Source: Streptococcus sp. (GTDB lineage Bacteria > Bacillota > Bacilli > Lactobacillales > Aerococcaceae). Taken from it: a stretch of 31,957 nt of DNA. Positions 1 to 7,023 of this stretch are shown here, piece after piece. The notes under the pieces were generated by a model. It saw nothing but the letters and a program-made list of their open reading frames with translations. It searched no databases and had not been told where the DNA came from. A program made the translations under genes and the position numbers. The DNA is taken from assembly GCA_015264885.1 (NCBI GenBank), contig JABZYY010000004.1, forward strand, positions 1 to 31,957, written 5' to 3'. Each line of letters starts with the position of its first letter. Position 1 is the stretch's first letter.

Positions 1-390
1 AACAATGGTGGCGGACATGCAAACCACAGCTTATTCTGGACTCAATTATCTCTTGATGGTGCTAAAGCTCCAGAAGGTGCTTTATTAGCAGCAATCAACG
101 AAGCATTCGGAAGCTTCGACGAATTCAAAGCAGCATTCACGCAAGCAGCAGCAACTCGCTTTGGTTCAGGTTGGGCTTGGTTAGTACTTTCTAACGGAAA
201 ATTAGAAGTAGTTTCTACTCCAAACCAAGATAGCCCTCTATCAGAAGGCAAAACTCCATTATTAGGATTGGATGTGTGGGAACATGCATACTACTTAAAC
301 TACCAAAACCGTCGTCCAGACTATATTTCAGCATTCTGGAATGTTGTAAACTGGGATGAAGTAGCTCGTCGCTTTGAAGTTGCTAAATAA
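1..390 (+). CDS. sodA: Superoxide dismutase (Mn/Fe type), C-terminal part
   Basis: The gene is cut by the window start; 129 residues remain and end at TAA 388-390. The enzyme converts superoxide to hydrogen peroxide and oxygen in the cytoplasm. The fragment opens with [13 protein letters not shown], the conserved block that holds one metal-ligand histidine, and later contains [18 protein letters not shown], which supplies the Asp and His ligands that complete the site. The reading runs in one frame from base 1 and stops where this family normally ends (about 200 residues in all), so roughly the first 70 residues lie outside. Mn versus Fe preference cannot be settled from the fragment; lactic acid bacteria mostly use Mn. 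A bidirectional terminator follows, shared with the convergent yfhO-type gene. Confidence 0.95.
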   Translation, partial: NNGGGHANHSLFWTQLSLDGAKAPEGALLAAINEAFGSFDEFKAAFTQAAATRFGSGWAWLVLSNGKLEVVSTPNQDSPLSEGKTPLLGLDVWEHAYYLNYQNRRPDYISAFWNVVNWDEVARRFEVAK

Positions 391-403
391 TCTATAAAAA
401 ACG

Positions 404-438
404 AAGACCGGTGTTTCCTAAGAGGCATCGGTCTTTTT
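404..438. terminator. Bidirectional intrinsic terminator between sodA and yfhO-type gene
   Basis: AAGACCGGTG (404-413) pairs with CATCGGTCTT (426-435) with one G-U pair. T residues follow on the plus strand and an A-run at 396-401 gives the T-run on the minus strand. The hairpin overlaps the last codons of the minus-strand gene, whose stop codon (418-420) lies in the loop. Confidence 0.85.
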
Positions 439-3006
439 GCGTCTATATAGAATAAAGATTAGTAGTAGAAGAGAAGCAATGCTCACAAGACTTCCTTCCA
501 GTAAGAATGGAGTCGTATAACGATATTCGATTTGGTGAGTCCCTTTGGAGATAGTAAATCCAAGCAGGCTATCCAAAATCTTATATGTTTCGACTTCTTG
601 GCCGTCTACCCATACTTTCCATCCAGTTGAATATGGAATTGTTGTAAGAACGGTAGAGTCTTCGAAGACATCCATTGTTCCTGCAAAATGAGTGGCAGAG
701 AAAGTTTCCAGTTTTAACTCTTGTGCTTTTGTCTTCTCTAATCGCTCGTTTAAGAGAGTAGTGTTTAATGAATAAAGATTGAGTTTAGAAAACTCAAAGC
801 CATCATCTTTAACGGTAATGCGAAGGGTTTGTGGTTGTCCTTTTTGGTTCTTGGCGACGCTGAGAAGAACGGGTTTTGATTGAACCGGATAAAAGTCATA
901 CGGTTCGCCGTTTAGCGTCATTTCCAAATCTTCTTCGCCCATCGTTCCCGCCATTTCTAAGTAAATCGGATCGTCTGTTTCAGGAGTAAAGATCAGTGAG
1001 ATTGTTCCAACTTGAGTGTTGTCCTCAAGTTGAATTCGTTGATACACGACAGGAGAACCAATGATATTTTCGAAAGTCGTCTCGTAAGAAACTCTCGAGA
1101 AAATATTTTTCGGGCTCGTTGTTCCACTAAGCGCGTTTGCCAATTGATTTTGCATCGTAATCGGGTGGTTTGTTGGCACCTTCATCGATTTCAGGATAGC
1201 TTTCATCGGATAAGCAATCGAGAGGGCGTTTGGATTTGTGACAATGTGTCCTTCATCAAAGCTTGCGATTGTTGGTAAATCTTCCAAGTCTTTTCGTTCC
1301 CAGCGCTCGTTGTAAGTGGCGTCTGTGGTTTCGATAAAGGTATTCTTAATCCCCAATAAGGCATCCGTCAGAAGCGTGCCATTGCTGTAGTTGACATAGG
1401 CGGTTCCTTGACAAACTCCAATCGCGTCAAAGAACTTTTCAGTTTCCTTTTCAAACGTAGATGAAAAATGAGATACGCCATACGTTGGAACTTGAAGGCT
1501 ATCATTTTTCGAACGAAGCATCGTTTTCTCGCTACGATAAAATTCATTTTCTGCAGGGAGTAATACGGTAGACCAGTTTGCTAATGACGATTGATAAGCC
1601 GTGAATTCAGCATTCATGACATACCCCAGTCTGGATAAGGTGACGATACTGTTTAAGAGCAGTTCAATCACTACAAATGAAATTAGGAATTTTTGATGCG
1701 TTCTTTTTCCGCGCCCGATTAAAATGAGACCATACAAGATTCCCATTGAGAGCCCGAAGCCAAGCGCGATTTGCCAGCCTTGTAGGTAGTCTTGAGGGAA
1801 GAGGATAAAACCAATGCCTATTGCTAATACAAGGAAGAAATACACAAATGTCTCACGAATCCCAACCGCTGTTTTCTTCAGTGCCCATTGATAGCCTAGA
1901 AAGACCATCCAGAAGCTGAAGAGGAATGAGAAGCGGTACGAATACCAATTTGGTAGTTGACCAGCATGCCACAGTTTATCAAACATCTCAATATTAAAAC
2001 TGATGAGGATGACAACCGTAATGAATAGCGCGTAAAGGCGCTGGAATCGTGCAATCTTTTTCTCTTTGAAATAGCAAAGGAAGCTAAACAAGGCCAGACT
2101 GCCAACAAAAATATTTGGATAACCTTTTTGCATTTCATGGAAGTCGAAACTACCGAGAAAGAGCTTGGAAGCCATGAGCAGTGGATTATATTCAGATTTT
2201 AGACTCCAAGCGATGGTAGTCGCTGTCCCTTTACTTCCAAGTAGGCTATAAAATGTTGGGAGTAGAATGACCATAATGAGTCCAACGGAAAGGACACTAT
2301 AAAAGATAAAGCGGCCAAACTGTTTTACAAAACTTTTCCATGAGAACGAATCATTTGCCATTAAATAGGCATACGGGAAATAGAGACCTAGGAAGAGGCA
2401 AATCATATATCCAGTATAGTAGTTACTCAAAATGGTGAGCGATAAAGGAAATACATAATATAACGGATTCCGTTTTTGTAAGAGTGCATCTACGCCAAGG
2501 ATAATGAGTGGAAGGCCAATGAGGGCATCTAACCACATCACATTAAATTGATTGGCTGAAAGATAACTCATAAATCCGTATGAGAGTGCAAAGAGAAGCG
2601 TCGTCCAATTTCTTTGTTTGAATTTCAAATCTAGCAATACTGCAAAGCTCACTGTACAAGAAACGAGTTTCAAGAAAATAAGAAGAGAGACACCCATGGC
2701 GATGGCCGAGCGAGGAATGAGTAAAAAGAGAAGATTAAACGGACTCAACAAATAGTACGCCCATAAACTTACCATTTCCCCACCGATAGATTTCGAGAAA
2801 CTATAGAAAAACTGCTCTGGATGATGCAAAAGAGTATCCTGATAGTAACTGAAGAAGTCGACATATTGTTGTCCAAGGTCGATAGTTAACCACGTGCGAT
2901 TTCCAAAAGGCGTAATTGTAAAGAGTAGAAAAATCGCTAAAATCATCACTGCTGGAATCAAAATACTAAGGGTATAGTATCTCTTCTTCGTCATCGTCTT
3001 GTCCAT
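418..3006 (-). CDS. YfhO-family polytopic membrane protein (GT-C-like, envelope glycosylation)
   Basis: An 862-residue protein with about a dozen hydrophobic segments in its first 480 residues, a large polar region at about 480-830 presumed extracellular, and a last membrane segment followed by a KKT basic tail. The first outer loop has DLGQQYVDFFSYYQ, the family signature region. YfhO proteins are GT-C-type enzymes. In Bacillus subtilis YfhO works with the glycosyltransferase CsbB to decorate lipoteichoic acid, using an undecaprenyl-phosphate sugar as donor (known for the family). The start at 3006 is backed by AAGGAGGG six bases upstream; a second Met four codons in has no such site. A CsbB-like gene lies at 9645-10610 on the other strand. 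The specific acceptor polymer is inference. Confidence 0.85.
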   Translation of the reverse strand: MDKTMTKKRYYTLSILIPAVMILAIFLLFTITPFGNRTWLTIDLGQQYVDFFSYYQDTLLHHPEQFFYSFSKSIGGEMVSLWAYYLLSPFNLLFLLIPRSAIAMGVSLLIFLKLVSCTVSFAVLLDLKFKQRNWTTLLFALSYGFMSYLSANQFNVMWLDALIGLPLIILGVDALLQKRNPLYYVFPLSLTILSNYYTGYMICLFLGLYFPYAYLMANDSFSWKSFVKQFGRFIFYSVLSVGLIMVILLPTFYSLLGSKGTATTIAWSLKSEYNPLLMASKLFLGSFDFHEMQKGYPNIFVGSLALFSFLCYFKEKKIARFQRLYALFITVVILISFNIEMFDKLWHAGQLPNWYSYRFSFLFSFWMVFLGYQWALKKTAVGIRETFVYFFLVLAIGIGFILFPQDYLQGWQIALGFGLSMGILYGLILIGRGKRTHQKFLISFVVIELLLNSIVTLSRLGYVMNAEFTAYQSSLANWSTVLLPAENEFYRSEKTMLRSKNDSLQVPTYGVSHFSSTFEKETEKFFDAIGVCQGTAYVNYSNGTLLTDALLGIKNTFIETTDATYNERWERKDLEDLPTIASFDEGHIVTNPNALSIAYPMKAILKSMKVPTNHPITMQNQLANALSGTTSPKNIFSRVSYETTFENIIGSPVVYQRIQLEDNTQVGTISLIFTPETDDPIYLEMAGTMGEEDLEMTLNGEPYDFYPVQSKPVLLSVAKNQKGQPQTLRITVKDDGFEFSKLNLYSLNTTLLNERLEKTKAQELKLETFSATHFAGTMDVFEDSTVLTTIPYSTGWKVWVDGQEVETYKILDSLLGFTISKGTHQIEYRYTTPFLLEGSLVSIASLLLLIFILYRRKKTDAS

Positions 3007-3035
3007 AGTGGCCCTCCTTTCTAGTCGTTACTGTT

Positions 3036-3041
3036 AGCATA
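3036..3041 (-). promoter_or_regulatory. Candidate extended -10 promoter of the yfhO-type gene
   Basis: Read on the minus strand, TGC-TATGCT is an extended -10 about 30 bases before the start codon. No good -35 is visible 17 bases upstream. Confidence 0.4.
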
Positions 3042-3141
3042 GCATGGAAACGCGGAGCCTGCACGGAAAATTAGTCTTTAACGCAAAAAAATCTTAACCA
3101 CTTTATAACCCCTTTTTTATACAGATTAGGGGGAGATTTAT

Positions 3142-3149
3142 GGTATACT
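3142..3149 (+). promoter_or_regulatory. Extended -10 promoter of the PBP2b gene
   Basis: TGG-TATACT is an extended -10 with a weak -35. Transcription would begin near 3156, which leaves a leader of about 28 bases before the start chosen at 3184. Confidence 0.6.
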
Positions 3150-3183
3150 GTTATGAGTTACTAGATGTTATATGGAGTGTATT

Positions 3184-5316
3184 ATGCTTACTAAAAGAAA
3201 ATTAAAAAAGAAAAAGAAAAAATCACATATTCCATTTCGATTAAATTTATTATTTTTAATTGTATTCTTTTCATTTATTGCCTTAATTAGCCGTTTGGCG
3301 TATATCCAATTAGTTAAAGGGGACGAGTTTGTTGCGCTCGTACAACGTACAGAGACAACTACTGCTAAAAAATCAGTTCCGCGTGGGTCGATTTACGATA
3401 GCCAAGGACGTATTTTAGTGGGAAATAAACCAAAACTCGCTATTAACTATACAAGACCTGCAGATGTTAAAGCCTCAACGATGTTAGAAATCGCAAAGAA
3501 ATTAACAACATTGATTTCTGTAGATGCTTCCAAGTTAAAAGAGCGTGACTTGAAAGACTATTGGGTAGCGACAAACCCTGACAAAGTTGATAGCCTTCTA
3601 ACAGCAGAAGAGAAGAAGAGAATCGCGAAAGAAAATCTCTCAACGAGTCAAACGTATGAAATGCAATTGGCACATATTCCTGCAGATGAACTCAATTATA
3701 GCGATGCAGAAAAACAAGTGATTGCCATCTTTACAAAGATGAATAGTGCGTATGCCTTATCAACAGTGACATTGAAAAATGAAGGAGTCACAGAACAAGA
3801 GGTCGCTAAAATTAGTGAACGCCTTGGAGAGCTTCGCGGGGTCGATGTTGATTCTGACTGGGATCGTGAATATCCAATGGGCGATATGTTGAAGACGATT
3901 CTTGGAACGGTATCGTCCGAAAAGACGGGGCTTCCTTCGGATAAAGTGAAGTCACTTCTAGCGCAAGGATACTCACTCAATGACCGTGTGGGAACAAGTT
4001 ATTTAGAAGAACAATATGAAACAGTGCTTAGCGGAACGAAGACAGTCGTGAAATCACAAACCAATACAAAAGGTGAAGTGGTGAATACGACTGAAACGTA
4101 TCCAGGTAAAGGCGGGTCAAACCTTGTCTTAACGATTGATACTGAATTCCAAAAGAAAATTGAAGAGATTGCAAAGAAGTCTGTTGAAGAGATGACGGAT
4201 CCTGCTGCGGACCGTGTGTATATCGTTGTGATGAATCCAAAAAATGGAGACATTCTTGGAATTACAGGAAAGAAAAAGAAATTTGATGAAAACTTCAATT
4301 CAACGGGTGTCGAAGATGATGCGCTTGGAGCTATCAATAACTCTTTTGGAATGGGGTCTGTTGTAAAACCAGCAACTGTTCTTTCAGGATATATGGATGG
4401 AGCCATCACGCTTGATGATAATACGATTGTCGATGAGCCGATTGAATTCGAAGCGTCTAAACCGAAGAGTTCATGGTTTAACCGTAACGGTAAAATCGAG
4501 TTAACCGACTTAGATGCCTTAGAACGTTCATCCAACGTTTATATGATTAAACTGGCGATGAAGATGGGTGGACAAACGGAATATGTTAAAGGTGGAAAAT
4601 TAAATATTAATTTAAGTCTGTTCGATAAGTTACGTGAATACTATGCACAATTCGGACTTGGTGTTCGTACTGGGATTGACCTTCCAAATGAAGGAAAAGG
4701 GTATAACGGTGGAACAGCCGATGCCTTCTCTGCACTTGACTTTGCGTTCGGTCAGTTCGACTTATATACACCGCTTCAATTAGCGCAATATATGTCAACG
4801 ATTGCTAACGGCGGTACACGTATTGCCCCACGTTTAGTGAAAGAAATTCATGAAACAGGTCCAAATGGTGGCATTGGTAATTTAGAAGACGTAGTTCCAA
4901 CGAAGATTATGAATTCGATTCAAGTAAGTAAAGAAATCTTGGATCATATTAAAGAAGGGCTATACCGTGTAACGCATGGTGAAAACGGAACGTCTGCTAT
5001 GACATTCAGAACGTATTCTCCGCAAGTCGCTGGTAAAACAGGGACTACCGAAGCGTTCTATTCTGGCCCAAATCCAGCATATACTAATGAAGCCGTTGAA
5101 AACTCAACCTTCATCTCGTATGCACCATACGATAATCCAGAAATCGTAGTGGCTGTTGTTGCACCATACTTCAAAGATGGTTCACCATCAGACTATGCTG
5201 CCAAAGTGGCTAAGCAAGTCTATGATGCCTATTTTGGAAAATCAAGTAGTTCTTCACAAACGAATGAAGCAACTGTAAATCAACAAATTCGACAACAACA
5301 AAATAACAGACGTTAA
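3184..5316 (+). CDS. pbp2b: Class B penicillin-binding protein, PBP2b type
   Basis: Membrane-anchored transpeptidase that cross-links peptidoglycan, 710 residues from 3184. It has a very basic N-terminus (KRKLKKKKKKS), one membrane segment at about 20-45, a PBP dimerization region at about 55-310, and a transpeptidase domain at about 320-680. The active-site motifs are visible: S392-V-V-K, S449-S-N and K618-T-G-T. All three match the pneumococcal PBP2b set, so the elongation-type PBP is favoured over the divisome PBP2x; no C-terminal PASTA repeats are present, which agrees. An upstream ATG at 3172 has no ribosome site, whereas GGAG at 3174-3177 stands 6 bases before ATG 3184, so I chose 3184. 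A Gln/Asn-rich tail ends the protein. Confidence 0.9.
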   Translation: MLTKRKLKKKKKKSHIPFRLNLLFLIVFFSFIALISRLAYIQLVKGDEFVALVQRTETTTAKKSVPRGSIYDSQGRILVGNKPKLAINYTRPADVKASTMLEIAKKLTTLISVDASKLKERDLKDYWVATNPDKVDSLLTAEEKKRIAKENLSTSQTYEMQLAHIPADELNYSDAEKQVIAIFTKMNSAYALSTVTLKNEGVTEQEVAKISERLGELRGVDVDSDWDREYPMGDMLKTILGTVSSEKTGLPSDKVKSLLAQGYSLNDRVGTSYLEEQYETVLSGTKTVVKSQTNTKGEVVNTTETYPGKGGSNLVLTIDTEFQKKIEEIAKKSVEEMTDPAADRVYIVVMNPKNGDILGITGKKKKFDENFNSTGVEDDALGAINNSFGMGSVVKPATVLSGYMDGAITLDDNTIVDEPIEFEASKPKSSWFNRNGKIELTDLDALERSSNVYMIKLAMKMGGQTEYVKGGKLNINLSLFDKLREYYAQFGLGVRTGIDLPNEGKGYNGGTADAFSALDFAFGQFDLYTPLQLAQYMSTIANGGTRIAPRLVKEIHETGPNGGIGNLEDVVPTKIMNSIQVSKEILDHIKEGLYRVTHGENGTSAMTFRTYSPQVAGKTGTTEAFYSGPNPAYTNEAVENSTFISYAPYDNPEIVVAVVAPYFKDGSPSDYAAKVAKQVYDAYFGKSSSSSQTNEATVNQQIRQQQNNRR

Positions 5317-5423
5317 GAAAAACTGGGTGGTCCCTATGCGGGATGCTTTTTGGTTTAATTCAATCCCTCCCGGATTGTTCGGGGATCCAGAAAGCTTTAG
5401 CGGAGTGATAATGCAAAAACAAG

Positions 5424-5480
5424 CCTCCTTAGTTATAATTCGTATGTGGTCTGCAAACTACATCGAAAGAACTAAGGAGG
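5424..5480 (+). promoter_or_regulatory. Leader hairpin that sequesters the tnpA ribosome site
   Basis: CCTCCTTAGTT (5424-5434) is the exact reverse complement of AACTAAGGAGG (5470-5480), which contains the tnpA ribosome binding site. The inner part also pairs: ATGTGGT (5444-5450) with ACTACAT (5457-5463), and TTCG with CGAA around it. The folded leader would hide the ribosome site, in line with the low translation known for IS200 transposases. Confidence 0.75.
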
Positions 5481-5487
5481 TTTTGTC

Positions 5488-5955
5488 ATGGGATATACCG
5501 ATGACTTACACAGTTTATCACATACGAAATGGAACTGTAAGTATCATATCGTTTTCGCACCAAAATAAAGAAGAAAGGCATTCTATGAGTCAAGGAGGCT
5601 TGATGTCGGCAGAATGTTACGGCAGTTATGCGAATGGAAACATGTAAATATAATCGAAGCAGAAGTCTGCGTGGATCATGTGCACATGTTAGTAGAAATA
5701 CCACCCAAAATGAGTGTTTCTGGTTTTGTCGGATATTTAAAAGGAAAAAGTAGCCAAATGATATTTGAAAGATGGGCGAATGCAAGATTTAAGTATCGAA
5801 ATAGATCATTTTGGTGTAGAGGGTTTTATGTAGATTCGGTTGGAAAGAATTCGAAAGCCATTGGAGAGTATATACGGAATCAACTAAAAGAAGATCATAT
5901 AGCGGAACAATTGGAATTAGAATTGGAAGATCCGTTTACAGGAAAACGTAAATAG
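5488..5955 (+). pseudogene. tnpA: IS200-type transposase TnpA, interrupted by a nonsense codon
   Basis: The frame starting at ATG 5488, eight bases after AAGGAGG, would encode 155 residues beginning MGYTDDLHSLSHTKW, a normal IS200/IS605 Y1 transposase. Codon 27 (5566-5568) is TAA where the family normally has Tyr in APKYRRK. After it, the same frame continues without change and keeps the catalytic features: H64-V-H66 (HUH motif) and Y128-I-R-N-Q132 (YxxxQ motif with the nucleophilic tyrosine). A single base change explains the stop; no frameshift is needed. Re-initiation at ATG 5614 would give 113 residues lacking the first strand of the fold, probably inactive. Wild-type TnpA excises and inserts single-stranded DNA. 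Confidence 0.85.
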
Positions 5956-6027
5956 GTGCTCGTCGCAGGCCACACGAGCGCCTTGAGGCGTCGCTCTGAG
6001 ATCAGGGCTATGCCCGAAACTGAAAAA

Positions 6028-6046
6028 CCACCGGCTTAGCCGGTGG
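6028..6046. repeat. Subterminal hairpin at the right end of the IS200-type element
   Basis: CCACCGGC and GCCGGTGG form an 8-bp stem with a TTA loop. In this family such hairpins are the sites recognised by TnpA. Further small stems lie just upstream (GAGCG/CGCTC and GGGC/GCCC at about 5977-6015). Confidence 0.6.
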
Positions 6047-6079
6047 ATATTTATTGTCATTAAAGTTTAGTAAAATCGA

Positions 6080-6108
6080 TTGTTGAAAGACGCAAAACCA
6101 ATTATAAT
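6080..6108 (+). promoter_or_regulatory. Promoter of nudF
   Basis: TTGTTG (6080-6085), 17 bases, TATAAT (6103-6108). It begins about 25 bases after the IS right end, so the element either inserted just upstream of it or contributes flanking sequence. Confidence 0.65.
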
Positions 6109-6130
6109 AAAGCAAAATGGAGGCGAAATT

Positions 6131-6673
6131 ATGGACTTTACAGAAAAAACAATTCAACGTGATGTGAAATATTCAGGACGTATTTTTACGGTGACACAAG
6201 ATATCGTAGAACTACCAAATGGGAAAACTTCTACGCGAGACCTCGTGTTCCATACAGGAGCAGTAGCGGTGCTTGTGATTCGTGACGGAAAGATGTTACT
6301 CGTACGTCAATATAGAAAACCATTAGAAATGCATTTCTTAGAAATTCCAGCGGGAAAATTAGACTCGAAGGAAGAAGTGCCTCTAGAAGCCGCAAAACGT
6401 GAATTAGAAGAAGAAACAAATCTTGTTGCCGAAGAATGGGTGAAGATGATGGAGATGGTCTCAACCCCTGGATTCTGCGACGAGAAAATCACATTATTCC
6501 AAGCAAAAAATGTGACGGTCAAAGAAGATGCAAAACCTGCAGACGAAGATGAATTTGTTGAAATCTTATGGATGCCACTCGAAGAAGTGATGCAAAAAAT
6601 CGAAGCCGGCGAAATTGCGGATGCGAAGACGATTATTGCAGCACAATACGCTTGGATGCATAAAGGAGAATAG
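6131..6673 (+). CDS. nudF: Nudix hydrolase, ADP-ribose pyrophosphatase type
   Basis: A 180-residue cytoplasmic enzyme expected to split ADP-ribose to AMP and ribose 5-phosphate. The Nudix box runs GKLDSKEEVPLEAAKRELEE and then ETNL. It keeps the metal-binding REL-EEE glutamates but has one extra residue between the first Gly and Glu and Asn in place of the usual Gly near the end. The N-terminal half (VKYSGRIFTVTQDIVELPNG) resembles the NudF dimerization strand region. GGAGG at 6119-6123 precedes ATG 6131; the frame is open further upstream only from a TTG inside the promoter, so 6131 is the start. The MacP-like gene follows three bases later, indicating one operon. Confidence 0.85.
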   Translation: MDFTEKTIQRDVKYSGRIFTVTQDIVELPNGKTSTRDLVFHTGAVAVLVIRDGKMLLVRQYRKPLEMHFLEIPAGKLDSKEEVPLEAAKRELEEETNLVAEEWVKMMEMVSTPGFCDEKITLFQAKNVTVKEDAKPADEDEFVEILWMPLEEVMQKIEAGEIADAKTIIAAQYAWMHKGE

Positions 6674-6676
6674 TCA

Positions 6677-6958
6677 ATGCCAAATGAACCTTTATTAACG
6701 AGAAAATCGTATAAAGAACAATTAGAAAAACAGAATCGAGAGTTAGAAGAACTAGAGGAAAAACAAAGTCGTAGAGACAGTCGTTTGTCGTCTTTTGAAC
6801 GAGAAGAAGAGTTGCATTCTGAACGTGAAGAAGAAAGTGTACAAGTACACCGCACTCCAAAATCAGGACTAAAAAAGTACAATCATTTTCTAAACGTGTG
6901 GCTTGTTTCAGTAGTAGTTCTTTTAATTATCATTCTTGCGATTCAAATGTTTTTCTAA
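6677..6958 (+). CDS. MacP-like small single-pass membrane protein
   Basis: A 93-residue protein. It starts MPNEPLLTRKSYKEQL, continues as a highly charged Glu/Arg helix (about 11-50, probably coiled coil), has a short basic linker, and ends with one membrane segment (about 71-92). In streptococci the gene after the Nudix gene, and before mtnN, is macP, whose product is a midcell membrane cofactor of the class A PBP2a; it too begins with a PLLT motif and ends in a single membrane helix (from memory). Size, topology, the PLLT motif and gene order agree, but overall similarity cannot be measured here. mtnN is not next; the envelope cluster is. GGAG at 6664-6667 precedes the start. Confidence 0.5.
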   Translation: MPNEPLLTRKSYKEQLEKQNRELEELEEKQSRRDSRLSSFEREEELHSEREEESVQVHRTPKSGLKKYNHFLNVWLVSVVVLLIIILAIQMFF

Positions 6959-6981
6959 CATGGTGAAAAGTTATAAAAAAA

Positions 6982-6990
6982 TGATATAGT
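6982..6990 (+). promoter_or_regulatory. Candidate extended -10 promoter of the envelope cluster
   Basis: TGA-TATAGT, about 34 bases before ATG 7024; no clear -35. AGAGGA before the start is the ribosome site. Confidence 0.45.
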
Positions 6991-7023
6991 TATAGTTAAT
7001 ATGTATATAAAGAGGATTAATGA

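Larger units (their letters stand above)
5320..6055 (+). mobile_element. Decayed IS200-type (IS200/IS605 family, tnpA only) insertion element
   Basis: About 735 bases containing one HUH transposase reading frame with no tnpB partner, flanked by small hairpins (TCCC/GGGA at about 5332-5344 on the left, CCACCGGC/GCCGGTGG at 6028-6046 on the right). There are no terminal inverted repeats or target duplications, as expected for this family. It sits between the PBP2b stop codon and the nudF promoter. The exact left end is uncertain: hairpins just after 5316 could be the PBP2b terminator rather than IS sequence. The coding region is broken (see the tnpA entry). Confidence 0.75.

Noticed and set aside
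3999..4535. A 178-codon minus-strand frame opposite the PBP2b gene
   Set aside because: The plus strand encodes the conserved transpeptidase domain here; the reverse frame has no recognisable protein pattern.
5327..5647. A 106-codon plus-strand frame at the start of the IS element
   Set aside because: It is out of frame with the recognisable TnpA sequence and covers the leader hairpin; TnpA similarity is only in the other frame.
6307..6882. A 191-codon minus-strand frame opposite nudF and the MacP-like gene
   Set aside because: Ser/Cys/Phe-rich low-quality translation typical of an antisense shadow; both plus-strand genes have ribosome sites.
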